Assembly (NCBI RefSeq): GCF_006547145.1
Contig: NZ_CP041244.1
Span: 5,084,001 to 5,148,000, forward strand
Direction: 5' to 3'
Origin: Actinomadura sp. WMMA1423
GTDB taxonomy: Bacteria > Actinomycetota > Actinomycetes > Streptosporangiales > Streptosporangiaceae
Length of the DNA stretch: 64,000 nt
The notes beneath the pieces are model-generated. The model was not told the origin of the DNA, searched no databases, and was given only the letters and a program-made list of their open reading frames with translations. Numbering within the stretch: the stretch's first letter is position 1; the number at the start of each line of letters is the position of its first letter. The position numbers and the translations under genes are program-made. This document shows, piece by piece, positions 26,516 to 34,742 of the stretch.

Positions 26516-27058
26516 TCAGCCGTTCTTCTTCTTGCGGCCCCAAGCGGGAGGTGTCGCCTGCGATTTGCCCGGACGGTTCGTCGCCGTTCCCGTCGCCGCC
26601 GGCGCGGGGGCGGGGGTGGCCGGCGCGGCACCGGGCACCGCGGGCGCGGCGGTCGCCCTGGGCGCCGCCGACGCCCGGGGCGTTCCGGACGGCGCGCCCG
26701 ACCGGGGGTGCGCGTTGGCGCCCGGCTCGTTCGCCTTTCCGGCGGGGAGGCTCGGACGGCCCAGCTTCACCTGCGGCTTGGCGGACGCCTCGCTCCACGG
26801 CGTCAGCGGGACGTCGGCCCCCGTGGTCATGCCGAGGCCGAGCGCGCCCAGGAAGACCAGGAGCACCGCCCCCATGAGCAGGCCCAGCCGGCGCCCGAGC
26901 CGGGCGCGCCCACCGGTCGCGTCGACGAAGACCGGCGAAGCGTCGCCCGGTACCGCGTCCGGGGCGGGTTCGGGGAGCGGCCTGGTCAAGGGCGGGGAGA
27001 CAGGCGCTATGCCGGTGACAAGGAGCTCGTCCCGGTCGTGAGGGGCATTGCCGATCAT
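26516..27058 (-). CDS. Single-pass membrane protein, partner of the MatB-like enzyme
   Basis: The 180-residue protein has an acidic cytoplasmic N-terminus (1-52), one membrane segment (about 56-78) and an Ala/Pro/Thr-rich extracytoplasmic tail ending in WGRKKKNG. It has no known domain. Its stop lies two bases from the start of the deacetylase-glycosyltransferase, so the two are co-translated and may act together at the membrane; it could be a MatA-like accessory, but I see no sequence proof. Confidence 0.7.
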   Translation of the reverse strand: MIGNAPHDRDELLVTGIAPVSPPLTRPLPEPAPDAVPGDASPVFVDATGGRARLGRRLGLLMGAVLLVFLGALGLGMTTGADVPLTPWSEASAKPQVKLGRPSLPAGKANEPGANAHPRSGAPSGTPRASAAPRATAAPAVPGAAPATPAPAPAATGTATNRPGKSQATPPAWGRKKKNG

Positions 27059-27161
27059 GTTCGTCCGTCTCGTGCGCGGGGGACCGGCCGGGCGGCCGCG
27101 GGGGGTTCACTGCGTCAGCGCGAACCCTCGCGTCCGTGTCACACCACGGGGCAAATGCCTG

Positions 27162-27173
27162 CACAATGGCGCG
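27162..27173 (+). promoter_or_regulatory. Candidate -10 box for leaderless sigma-factor transcript
   Basis: CACAAT (27162-27167) is six bases before the GTG at 27174 with no Shine-Dalgarno sequence between. The overlapping ATG at 27166 is out of frame. Confidence 0.4.
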
Positions 27174-27791
27174 GTGGACGAGGACGAGCTCGGCCGGGCA
27201 CTGCGCGCGGCGCAGAACGGCGACGAGGAGTCCTTCCGCATGCTCTACCGCGACGTCCAGCCGCGCCTGATCCGTTTCGCCGGGGCCATCGTCGGAGCGG
27301 ACGCGGAGGACGTGACGTCGGAGGCCTGGCTGCAGATCGCCCGCGACCTCCCGACGTTCCGCGGCGACCTCGACGGCTTCCGCGGCTGGACCGCGACGAT
27401 CACCCGGCACCGGGCGCTGGACCACCTGCGCCGCAAGTCCCGCCGCCCCGCCTCCGACCTGCCGGTCGAGGAGCTGGTCTCGATGGCCGCGGCCGCCGAC
27501 ACCGAGCTGGACGCCCTCGACGGCATCGCCACCGAGCAGGCGCTGCGGCTGATCGCCGACCTGCCCCGCGACCAGGCCGAGGCGGTGCTGCTGCGCGTCG
27601 TCGTCGGCCTGGACGCCAAGTCGGCGGGCAAGGTGCTCGGCAAGCGGGCGGGCGCCGTGCGGACCGCCGCCTACCGCGGCCTGCGGCGCCTCGCCGAGCG
27701 GCTCCCGGCGCCCCGCGCGGACGCCGCGGGCACCCGTCCCCTCGTCCGGGGTGACACGAGCGGCGGCGGCGGCGCTGAAGGGGTGACATGA
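27174..27791 (+). CDS. ECF-type RNA polymerase sigma factor
   Basis: The 205-residue protein contains sigma region 2 (about 20-90: FRMLYRDVQPRLIRFAG, AEDVTSEAWLQIARDL, FRGWTATITRHRALDHLRRKSRR) and region 4 (about 125-175: LIADLPRDQAEAVLLRVVVGLDAKSAGKVLGKRAGAVRTAAYRGLRRL). It directs transcription of an extracytoplasmic stress regulon. It overlaps the next gene by ATGA, whose product is probably its membrane anti-sigma factor. Confidence 0.93.
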   Translation: MDEDELGRALRAAQNGDEESFRMLYRDVQPRLIRFAGAIVGADAEDVTSEAWLQIARDLPTFRGDLDGFRGWTATITRHRALDHLRRKSRRPASDLPVEELVSMAAAADTELDALDGIATEQALRLIADLPRDQAEAVLLRVVVGLDAKSAGKVLGKRAGAVRTAAYRGLRRLAERLPAPRADAAGTRPLVRGDTSGGGGAEGVT

Positions 27792-28477
27792 GAGACCAGG
27801 AGCCGGGACGGCTGGATCCGCGCGCCGCCGAGCGGCTGCTCGACGGCGCCGGCGGGCACGCCGAGCTGCGCGAGCTGCTCGCGGCGGCCACCGCCCCCGG
27901 CCGCCCCGGGGAGCTCGCGGGGGAGGACGCCGCCGTCGCCGCCTTCCTGGCGGCTCCCCGCCCCGCCCCCCGCTCCCGGGCGGCCGGCCTGCGCCGGTTC
28001 CTCACCGCCAAGGTCATCGCGGTGGTGGGCGGCTCGGTCCTGCTGTCGGGCGGCGTCGCCTACGCGACCGGGAACTTCCCCGGCCAGGAGCCGGCGCCCG
28101 CGCCGTCGCCGACGCGCCAGGAGCACAAGGTCCGCGACGAGGGCGGCGGCCCCGACCCCCGCACGTCGCGGACGCCCGGTCCGGCGCCCTCGTCCACGCC
28201 GTCCCGCGGGCAGGGCAAGTCCGGCGAGCACGGCAAGAAGACCGCGCCGGGGCAGCAGAAGAAGACCGAGACCCCGAAGGCGAAGCCGACACCTCCGCGG
28301 GGCCCGGGGAGCAACAACGGCAACGGCACGACTCCCCCGACCAGCCCGGCCAAGAAGGGCAAGGGCGCCTCCAAGGGCAACGGCGCCGCCGACGGCGAGT
28401 CGTCGGACGGCGCCGCCCCGAGCAGCGGCTCCGCGACCGCCACGCCCCTCGTGGGCGGCGGCGAGTCCTCGCGTTGA
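27788..28477 (+). CDS. Putative anti-sigma factor, single-pass membrane protein
   Basis: The 229-residue protein has a cytoplasmic helical domain (1-70), one membrane segment (about 75-93) and a long Pro/Gly/Ser/Lys-rich exterior tail. There is no zinc-binding HxxxCxxC motif, so it is not a ZAS-type anti-sigma. The four-base overlap with the sigma gene and the topology still favour an anti-sigma role; that is inference from position. Confidence 0.7.
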   Translation: MRDQEPGRLDPRAAERLLDGAGGHAELRELLAAATAPGRPGELAGEDAAVAAFLAAPRPAPRSRAAGLRRFLTAKVIAVVGGSVLLSGGVAYATGNFPGQEPAPAPSPTRQEHKVRDEGGGPDPRTSRTPGPAPSSTPSRGQGKSGEHGKKTAPGQQKKTETPKAKPTPPRGPGSNNGNGTTPPTSPAKKGKGASKGNGAADGESSDGAAPSSGSATATPLVGGGESSR

Positions 28478-28500
28478 CCTCCCTGCCGCGCCCCTGAGCG

Positions 28501-29304
28501 TCACAGGCAGCCCTCGAACTGCGGCACCTCCAGGTCCGACAGGTCCAGGCCGGACGATCCGAACCACCTGCGCATGAAGGCCGCCATCGTCCCGTCCTGG
28601 TACATCCGAGTGACGGCCGTGTTGAGCGCCTCGCAGCCGTCCGGGTCGCCCCGGCGGATCGCGATGCCCGTCCGCCGCTCGCCGAAGCGGGCGTTCAGCA
28701 ACCGGAAGCCGGCGCCGCGCCGCGACTTCAGCCCCGCCAGGATGGTGTCGTTGGTGGTGATCGCGTCGATCCGGCCGTCCGCGAGCATGCCCATGCACTC
28801 GTCGTAGGACCGGGCCGCCACCGGCACGGCCGGCACCTCCCGCTCGACCGTCACCGCCTCGGCCGCGCCCGATCCCGCGACGGCGCAGATCCTGCGCCCC
28901 TTCAGGTCGCGGACGCCGCGCACGCCGTGCTCGCCGTCCCGGACGAGGATGTCCTGGTACGACAGGAGGTACGGGCCCGCGAACGCGAGCCGCTGCGTCC
29001 ACTCGGGTTCGATCCAGAACGTCGGGACCATGTCGACGTCCCCGTCGCGCAGCAGCCGTTCCCGGTCCCGCGCCAGCGCCGGGACGAAGCGGACCTTCTT
29101 TCCCAACCGTGCGGCGAGGTAGCGGGAGACGTCGACGTCCAGGCCCTCGAACGTGCCGTCCGGGCGCCGGAACCCGATGCCCGGCAGGTCCGGCCGGACG
29201 CCCGCCGTCAGCGTCTCCTCGCCGAGGATGGACCCCGCGTCGCGGCCGGCGCAGCCGCCGAGCAGGAGGCACCCGGCCAGTGCCGCCGCGATCGGTCGCC
29301 GCAT
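28501..29304 (-). CDS. Family-3 extracellular solute-binding lipoprotein
   Basis: The 267-residue lipoprotein has the lipobox LLLGGC (Cys18) and a periplasmic-binding fold of the glutamate/polar amino acid family: LTAGVRPDLPGIGFR, GTFEGLDVDVSRYLAARLG, GDVDMVPTFWIEPEWTQRLAFAGPYL and GRIDAITTNDTILAGL. A long insertion-free C-terminus ends in FEGCL. No ABC permease or ATPase gene is adjacent, so it either serves a remote transporter or senses ligand. Confidence 0.88.
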   Translation of the reverse strand: MRRPIAAALAGCLLLGGCAGRDAGSILGEETLTAGVRPDLPGIGFRRPDGTFEGLDVDVSRYLAARLGKKVRFVPALARDRERLLRDGDVDMVPTFWIEPEWTQRLAFAGPYLLSYQDILVRDGEHGVRGVRDLKGRRICAVAGSGAAEAVTVEREVPAVPVAARSYDECMGMLADGRIDAITTNDTILAGLKSRRGAGFRLLNARFGERRTGIAIRRGDPDGCEALNTAVTRMYQDGTMAAFMRRWFGSSGLDLSDLEVPQFEGCL

Positions 29305-29568
29305 CGTCCGCCCCCTCGAACGGCCCCGCAGGTCAGGGCACTCCGCCTTCAAGCTCGCAGGCGGCCGGGCGTCTCTCCACCCGGTGGCCGTATCCGGTCC
29401 CGTCCGCCGCCCGGCCCGGGCGGCGCCTCGGCGGGCCGGGCCTCGGCGGCGGGCGCGAGCCGGTGGCCGCGGGCCCTGCGGAGCGCCGTAAAGATTCCGT
29501 AAACGGTGTCCGCCAAGCTATGAGCACCGGAAACAACCGCGATGAGTCGCGTAACCGAGGAGAAGACG

Positions 29569-30126
29569 ATGCGGAAGTTCAAGCTTCAGGTCCAGGTCAG
29601 CGTCGACGGCTACATGGCCGGCCCGAACGGCGAGATGGACTGGATGAAGTTCCCCTGGACCGATGACATCTCCCAGTACATCGACGGCCTGATGCAGGTG
29701 GACACCATCGTGCTGGGCCGCAAGCTCGCCGAGGGCTTCATCCCCGCCTGGGAGGCCGGGCCCGAGCACGAGACCCAGGAGGCCATCGACCAGATGAACA
29801 ACACGCCCAAGGTCGTGATCTCCAACAGCCTCACCGAGTCGCCGTGGAAGAACGCCGAGATCGCGGGCGGCGACCTCACCGAGATCGTGAACGGGCTGAA
29901 GTCCCGTCCCGGCGGGGACATGATCGCCTACGGGGGCGGCACGCTCGTCCGCGACCTGATCCGCCGTGGCCTGCTCGACGACATCTACCTGTTCGTCAAC
30001 CCGACCGCGATCGGCACCGGCATGCCGGTGTTCCCGGAGGGCTCCTACCAGCGCCTCGACCTGGTGGAGGCGCGCCCATTCGACTGCGGCATCACCGTCC
30101 TGCACTACCGGCCGCAGAGCGCCTGA
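29569..30126 (+). CDS. RibD_C / dihydrofolate-reductase-fold protein
   Basis: The 185-residue protein belongs to the DHFR-like RibD C-terminal family: KLQVQVSVDGYMAGPNGEMDWMK, VDTIVLGRKLAEGF, KVVISNSL, GDMIAYGGGTLVRDLIRRGLLDDIYLFVNPTAIGTG. These proteins bind NADPH, but specific substrates are mostly unknown. ATG 29569 after AGGAGAAGACG gives the standard start. It is read from a promoter in the 264-bp gap to the solute-binding gene, where CCGTAAAGATTCCGTAAACGG-like direct repeats occur near 29488-29510. A paralogue of equal length is at 47903-48460. Confidence 0.85.
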   Translation: MRKFKLQVQVSVDGYMAGPNGEMDWMKFPWTDDISQYIDGLMQVDTIVLGRKLAEGFIPAWEAGPEHETQEAIDQMNNTPKVVISNSLTESPWKNAEIAGGDLTEIVNGLKSRPGGDMIAYGGGTLVRDLIRRGLLDDIYLFVNPTAIGTGMPVFPEGSYQRLDLVEARPFDCGITVLHYRPQSA

Positions 30127-30213
30127 CGGGCGGCGCGCCGAGGGAGCGGGCGCAGCCCCGCCCGCTCCGCCGGAGGCCGTCCGGGCCGCGGCGACCGGCT
30201 CGGCCGCCGCCGT

Positions 30214-30624
30214 TCACTGCAGGAGGTGGCGCAGCGCCCCGTCGTCGGCGACGGAGCGGTAGTAGCAGGTCGGGCGGGCCTCCCCGGACGGCAGGTTCGT
30301 GTGGCAGGCGCCGCCGGTGGTGCGGTTGACGAGGTAGAGCAGGGAGTTCTGCTCGCAGTTGACGCGGACGTCGACCAGTTCGAGGACGTCCCCCGAGGTC
30401 GCGCCCTTGCGCCACAGCTCGTTGCGGGACGTCGACCACAGGACGGCGATCCGCTCGTCCAGCGTGGCCTTGAGGGCCTGGTCGTTCGCGTATCCGATGA
30501 ACAGGACCTCCCCGCTGCCCGCGTCCTGCAGGACCACCGGGACGACCCGCGCGCCCGTCGCCGCGACTCCCGCGAGCTTGTCGAAGTCCAAGGTGAGCCG
30601 GGTGCCTTCTTCTAGTTCGTTCAC
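30214..30624 (-). CDS. Divergent phosphoribosyl-AMP cyclohydrolase (HisI-like)
   Basis: The 136-residue protein aligns with HisI, the histidine-pathway enzyme that opens the adenine ring of phosphoribosyl-AMP. LWSTSRNELWRKGATSGD, GACHT and TCYYR match family blocks. The DCDxD motif that binds Mg in HisI reads NCEQN here (89-93), while the zinc cysteines appear kept (Cys90, Cys107, Cys120) with a longer gap between the last two. It is not in a his operon. It may be a paralogue with altered metal use or substrate. GTG 30624 is the start. Confidence 0.8.
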   Translation of the reverse strand: MNELEEGTRLTLDFDKLAGVAATGARVVPVVLQDAGSGEVLFIGYANDQALKATLDERIAVLWSTSRNELWRKGATSGDVLELVDVRVNCEQNSLLYLVNRTTGGACHTNLPSGEARPTCYYRSVADDGALRHLLQ

Positions 30625-30677
30625 CCCGCCATCCTGCCCGCCCGCGGCGCCGGCCGCCTCCCCTGACACGAGGCGGA

Positions 30678-31832
30678 TCAGTCCGCCGCCCGGTGGCGGG
30701 CGGGTGGTCCCCCGCCGACGGAGGCTCCCGCGCCGGCGTGGTCGTCGCGTGGCAGGGGTTCGGCGGCGCCCAGTCCGCAGTGCCGGCAGATGCCGCGGCG
30801 CCGCAGGTGGTAGGCGAGCGTGGCGGCGCCGAGCGCCGCGCCCCAGGCAACGAAGATCAGGCCGGGCAGGGTCACCGCCCACAGGCCGGGCTCCAGGTCC
30901 ATGCGGAGGTTCATCAGGCCCGCGGGGACGAGCGCGACCGCCACGATCGACGCGGGGACGATCGCCAGCGCCGGCGGGACCCGCTTCCCGGCCTTGAACC
31001 AGATCCAGCGCGGATACACCGTGCCCCAGCGGTGGACGAGGCCGTGGGTGAGGACGCCGCCGAGGAGCGAGGCGATCGCGAACCCGAGACCGGCCTCCAG
31101 CATGCCCGGCGTGTCCTGCATCATCCGCTCGAAGTCCTCGGTGATGCCGAGCGGGTAGCCGAAGTACCAGGCGACGCGGGTCAGCTCGTACGGCAGGCTG
31201 GCGACGCACGCGACCCAGACGGCCCACCTGCCCCAGCGCAGCGCGGAGTCGGGGGTCGTCCAGTGCGCGGCGGGACGGTCGCCGCGCCCGCAGTGGACGC
31301 ACGTCCCGCGCGTCCGGCGCTGGTAGGCCAGGGCGGTCGCGGCCCAGAGCACGCCGCCCGCGAACAGGATGAGGAGGTTCACCCGGTGCCAGTAGAGGAT
31401 GTCGCCCACCCCGCCCTGCGCGCCGGGGACCCCGGTGAACGCGAACACCAGGAGCAGCGGCGCGAGCGCGACGAACGCGATCAGGAAGTAGTCGGGTATC
31501 ACGAGGGCGAAGGAGATGGCCTGCGCCCACGCGAGGCCGAGCAGCACGCTCCGCAGGGCCGGGCGGCCGCGCCCGCGTGCCATGACCACGCCGAGCACGG
31601 CGCCGGCGGCCCCGACGGCGGCCATCGCGGGCGCGGCGACGTCCACGTCGGCCCCTTCCAGGACCGACCCCGAGAGGTGGTCCTCGTCCACCGGTCCGAA
31701 GGGGTAGCCGGCGCCGCCCATGGCCCAGTGGAGCCCCAGCGTGCCGTAGAGAAGTGACCACGCGGCGGCCGCGTAGCCCGTCCAGGCGGGCCACGAACCC
31801 CACCATCTGAGTGCCGGTCTCGAAGTGCGCAT
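30678..31832 (-). CDS. Polytopic membrane protein with two CxHCG motifs
   Basis: The 384-residue protein has about eight hydrophobic segments and two cytoplasmic-type loops each with a zinc-ribbon-like half: GTCVHCGRGD near 190 and GICRHCGLGA near 355, each following an arginine-rich RRTR or RRR sequence at the end of a membrane segment. The two halves look like an internal repeat (YQRRTRGTCVHC versus YHLRRRGICRHC). Function unknown. It is divergent from the NarL-type kinase. Confidence 0.75.
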   Translation of the reverse strand: MRTSRPALRWWGSWPAWTGYAAAAWSLLYGTLGLHWAMGGAGYPFGPVDEDHLSGSVLEGADVDVAAPAMAAVGAAGAVLGVVMARGRGRPALRSVLLGLAWAQAISFALVIPDYFLIAFVALAPLLLVFAFTGVPGAQGGVGDILYWHRVNLLILFAGGVLWAATALAYQRRTRGTCVHCGRGDRPAAHWTTPDSALRWGRWAVWVACVASLPYELTRVAWYFGYPLGITEDFERMMQDTPGMLEAGLGFAIASLLGGVLTHGLVHRWGTVYPRWIWFKAGKRVPPALAIVPASIVAVALVPAGLMNLRMDLEPGLWAVTLPGLIFVAWGAALGAATLAYHLRRRGICRHCGLGAAEPLPRDDHAGAGASVGGGPPARHRAAD

Positions 31833-31948
31833 GCCTTCAGCGTGGGCGGGCCGCGAAGCCCTCGGACATATGCCGTTTCGCATGTTCTGGGCTGGTCAGG
31901 GCGGGGCGGTGTGCCGTTCGGCAGGGTGGCCTACGCGGCGCCGCTGCC

Positions 31949-31954
31949 TAAGCT
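31949..31954 (+). promoter_or_regulatory. -10 box of the NarL-type kinase gene, leaderless
   Basis: TAAGCT fits TANNNT and ends six bases before the GTG at 31961; CGAACC between them is no ribosome-binding site. Confidence 0.5.
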
Positions 31955-31960
31955 CGAACC

Positions 31961-33160
31961 GTGCGAAACGGAGTCCTGCGGCAGGCGGGCACGGCCGCGG
32001 CCGGAACGCCGGTGCTGCTCGGCGCCGCCGGCGCGCCGGTGTACGGCTGGACCGCCACCGTGCCGGTCGCGGTCGCGGTGGCGGCCGCCCTCGCCGTGCT
32101 CGCCATGCGGCCCGCCCGGCATGAGGCGACCTGGATCGCCGCGGCGGTGGCGGGCGGCGTCTCGCTCGCCGCGACGGCGACGGCCGGGGCGTCGCCCGGT
32201 GCGCGGTTCCGGGAGGGCGAAGCGCCGCAGAACCTGCTCGGCCTCGTCGAGGTCGCCGCCCTGACGCTGCTGGTGGCGCTGGTCGTGCGGGCGGCGGCGT
32301 TCCGCGGGGCGCTGGCCGGAGCCGGCCTCGCCGGTGCGGCGGTGCCGTGCTGGATCCTGCGCTTCGGCGTCCCCGGCGCGGCCGGGCTCGCCGCCCTCGC
32401 CGCGTGGTCGCTGCCGCCGGTGCTCGCCGTCACGACCGGGCTCTACCTGCGCTCGCTGGACGACCGCCGGCGCCGGTCGGTGGCGTCCGCGCGGCGGCGG
32501 CAGCGCCTCCAACTGGCGAGCGACCTGCACGACTTCGTCGCCCACGACGTCGGCGAGATGCTCGCGCAGGCCCGGGCCGGGCAGATCCTGGCCGAGCGCG
32601 ACCCGTCCGCGGCCGCGCGGACCCTCACGATCATCGAGGAGGCGGCGCTCCGCGCGATGGCGTCCATGGACCGCACCCTGGGGATGCTCCGCGACGACGC
32701 CGGCTCCGACGGCGACGGGGCGACCCTTGCACCCGCCCCTTCCCTGGCCGACCTCCCCGACCTCGCCGCGAGGTTCACCGCGTCCGGGACGGCGCCCGTC
32801 CATCTGGACCTCGACCCGGACCTGGACGTGCCGCGCGAGGTGGGGACGACCGCGTACCGCGTCGTGGTGGAGGCACTGACCAACGTGCGCCGCCACGCCC
32901 CTGGAGCGGGCCGGGTGGACGTGAGCGTGCGCCGCTCGGCGGGCGCCGCCCCCTCGCTGCGGGTCCTCGTCGCCGACGACGCCCCCGGTGGCGGGACGGG
33001 CCCGGCGGCCAGGCGGGGCGGGCTCGGCCTGCCGGGTCTGCGCGAACGGGTCGAGATGCTGGGCGGCACGCTGACCGCCGGACCGCGCGAGCCGTCCGGA
33101 TGGCGGGTCGCGGCCGTCCTGCCGCTGGAGGACCGGGCCCCGCGCGCGAGGCGGCGCTGA
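31961..33160 (+). CDS. NarL/DesK-type sensor histidine kinase
   Basis: The 399-residue kinase has about five membrane segments (residues 15-160), a HisKA_3 dimerisation block QLASDLHDFVAHDVGEML with phospho-His in DLHDF, and a HATPase_c domain with EALTNVRRHAPGAG and GLGLPGLRERVEMLGG. The partner response regulator follows after 24 bases. Stimulus not evident. Confidence 0.92.
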   Translation: MRNGVLRQAGTAAAGTPVLLGAAGAPVYGWTATVPVAVAVAAALAVLAMRPARHEATWIAAAVAGGVSLAATATAGASPGARFREGEAPQNLLGLVEVAALTLLVALVVRAAAFRGALAGAGLAGAAVPCWILRFGVPGAAGLAALAAWSLPPVLAVTTGLYLRSLDDRRRRSVASARRRQRLQLASDLHDFVAHDVGEMLAQARAGQILAERDPSAAARTLTIIEEAALRAMASMDRTLGMLRDDAGSDGDGATLAPAPSLADLPDLAARFTASGTAPVHLDLDPDLDVPREVGTTAYRVVVEALTNVRRHAPGAGRVDVSVRRSAGAAPSLRVLVADDAPGGGTGPAARRGGLGLPGLRERVEMLGGTLTAGPREPSGWRVAAVLPLEDRAPRARRR

Positions 33161-33184
33161 CCGCCGGGTGAGACGATGGCGGGC

Positions 33185-33859
33185 ATGACGACGCGCATCC
33201 TGATCGCCGACGATCAGGAGCACGTCCGCGGCGCCTTCCGGATCATCCTGGACGCGCAGCCGGACCTGACCGTGGTCGCGGAGGCCGCGGACGGCGCCTC
33301 GGCCGTCGAGCAGGCCCGCCATCTGCGGCCCGACGTCGTGCTGGCCGACGTCCGCATGCCCCGGATGGACGGGCTGGAGGTCACCCGGATCCTCGCGGGA
33401 CCGGGCGCCGCCGACCCGATCCGCGTGGTGGTGGTCACCACGTTCGACCTCGACGAGTACGTGCACGCCGCGCTGCGCGACGGCGCCTGCGGGTTCCTGC
33501 TCAAGCGGTCGAGCCCCGCCCTGCTGGTGGAGGCGGTGCGCGCGGCGGTGGCCGGCGACACGCTGATCAGCCCGGAGATCACCGTCCGGCTGCTGCGCCG
33601 GCTGGCCGAGCCGGCGCGGCGGCCCGCCGCGCCCGGACCGCTGTCCGGACGGGAGACCGAGCCGCTGTCCGGACGGGAGGCCGAGGTCGCGCGGCTCGTC
33701 GCGCGCGGGCACACCAACGGCGAGATCGCCGAGGCGCTGTTCATCTCGCCGGGCACCGTCAAGAACCATGTCGCCGCGATCCAGCGCAAGGTCGGCGCCC
33801 GCAACCGGGTCGGGATCGCCGCCTGGGCATGGGACGGCGGCCACGTCACCGCCCCGTAG
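33185..33859 (+). CDS. NarL/LuxR-family response regulator
   Basis: The 224-residue regulator has a receiver domain with Asp55 in VVLADVRMP and a LuxR-type helix-turn-helix (about 160-215: EVARLVARGHTNGEIAEALFISPGTVKNHVAAIQRKVGARNRV). At the entry to the DNA-binding domain, PLSGRETE is repeated as PLSGREAE by a 24-bp tandem duplication. ATG 33185 (MTTRILIADD) is preferred over an ATG nine bases upstream. The last bases overlap the convergent XRE gene. Confidence 0.93.
   Translation: MTTRILIADDQEHVRGAFRIILDAQPDLTVVAEAADGASAVEQARHLRPDVVLADVRMPRMDGLEVTRILAGPGAADPIRVVVVTTFDLDEYVHAALRDGACGFLLKRSSPALLVEAVRAAVAGDTLISPEITVRLLRRLAEPARRPAAPGPLSGRETEPLSGREAEVARLVARGHTNGEIAEALFISPGTVKNHVAAIQRKVGARNRVGIAAWAWDGGHVTAP
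33638..33685 (+). repeat. 24-bp tandem duplication in the regulator gene
   Basis: Units 33638-33661 and 33662-33685 (CCGCTGTCCGGACGGGAG core) differ at one base and add eight residues in frame between receiver and DNA-binding domain. Confidence 0.85.
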
Positions 33860-34655
33860 CAGACCCTGACTCGCCTCCCCGCCTGCGCAGGAGTGCCGCC
33901 GTGGGCTCGTCGGCGGGCAGGAACGCCTCGAGGTGCAGTTCGGAGAGGGTGACGTCCACGGCGGTCGCGAACGAGGTCAGCGTGGTGATCAGCCGCAGCT
34001 CGCCGTCCGGGGTCCGCAGCCGGAGCGGGACGGCGAAGCCGAGGTGCTCGCCCGGCGACTCGACCGGGGGCAGATAGCCGTCCAACTCCTCGATGAATTC
34101 CGCGAGGCCCGGGGCGGGGACGCGCCGCGCCCGGTCGCGGAGGCCGCCGGTGATGTGCCGGCCCCATTCGGCGAGGTTCTCGACGCGGCGGCCCATCCCG
34201 TCCGGGTGCAGGGCGAGGCGCAGGACGTTGACCGGCGGTTCCAGCAGGGCGGGCGCGGCGCCCTCGGTGAGGACGCCGAGCGCCGGGTTTGCCGCGACGA
34301 GCTCGCCGTACGGCCGGACGACGACCGCCGGGTAGGGCATGTGCCCGTCGAGGATGCGTTCCAGGGCCTCGCGGACCGGGCCGAGCTCGGGGGCGTCCAG
34401 GCTCGACTCGGCATAGACCGGCGCGTAGCCGGCGGCGAGCAGGAGCCCGTTGCGCTCCCGCAGGGGCAGTTCCAGGGATTCGGCGAGCCGCACCACCATG
34501 CCGCGGCCCGGCAGGGAGCGCCCCTGTTCGAGGAAGCTCAGATGGCGCTGGGTCGTGTCGGCCCTGATCGCCAGTTCCAGCTGGCTGAAGCGGCGGCGCG
34601 TCCGCCAGTTCCGCAGGTCGCGGGCGAACTTCCCGGATTCCGCCGACACCGTCAT
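33846..34655 (-). CDS. XRE-family regulator with MmyB-like ligand domain
   Basis: The 269-residue protein has an N-terminal helix-turn-helix (12-65: LRNWRTRRRFSQLELAIRADTTQRHLSFLEQGRSLPGRGM) and a C-terminal MmyB-like ligand-binding region (about 90-260: AGYAPVYAESSLD, GELVAANPALGVL, HPDGMGRRVENLAEW). It is divergent from the SnoaL-like gene, with a palindrome between, and probably controls it. Confidence 0.9.
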   Translation of the reverse strand: MTVSAESGKFARDLRNWRTRRRFSQLELAIRADTTQRHLSFLEQGRSLPGRGMVVRLAESLELPLRERNGLLLAAGYAPVYAESSLDAPELGPVREALERILDGHMPYPAVVVRPYGELVAANPALGVLTEGAAPALLEPPVNVLRLALHPDGMGRRVENLAEWGRHITGGLRDRARRVPAPGLAEFIEELDGYLPPVESPGEHLGFAVPLRLRTPDGELRLITTLTSFATAVDVTLSELHLEAFLPADEPTAALLRRRGGESGSATGR

Positions 34656-34690
34656 GCCCCCATTCCACACCGGACGCCCGCGCCGGCTCC

Positions 34691-34706
34691 ATTCCCTGGA
34701 GGGAAT
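34691..34706. promoter_or_regulatory. Palindromic operator of the XRE/SnoaL pair
   Basis: ATTCCCTGGAGGGAAT has perfect seven-base arms around GG and is centred in the 87-bp divergent promoter. Confidence 0.65.
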
Positions 34707-34742
34707 CGCGGCGCCGCGGGGGCGCCTCGCACACTGCTGCCC

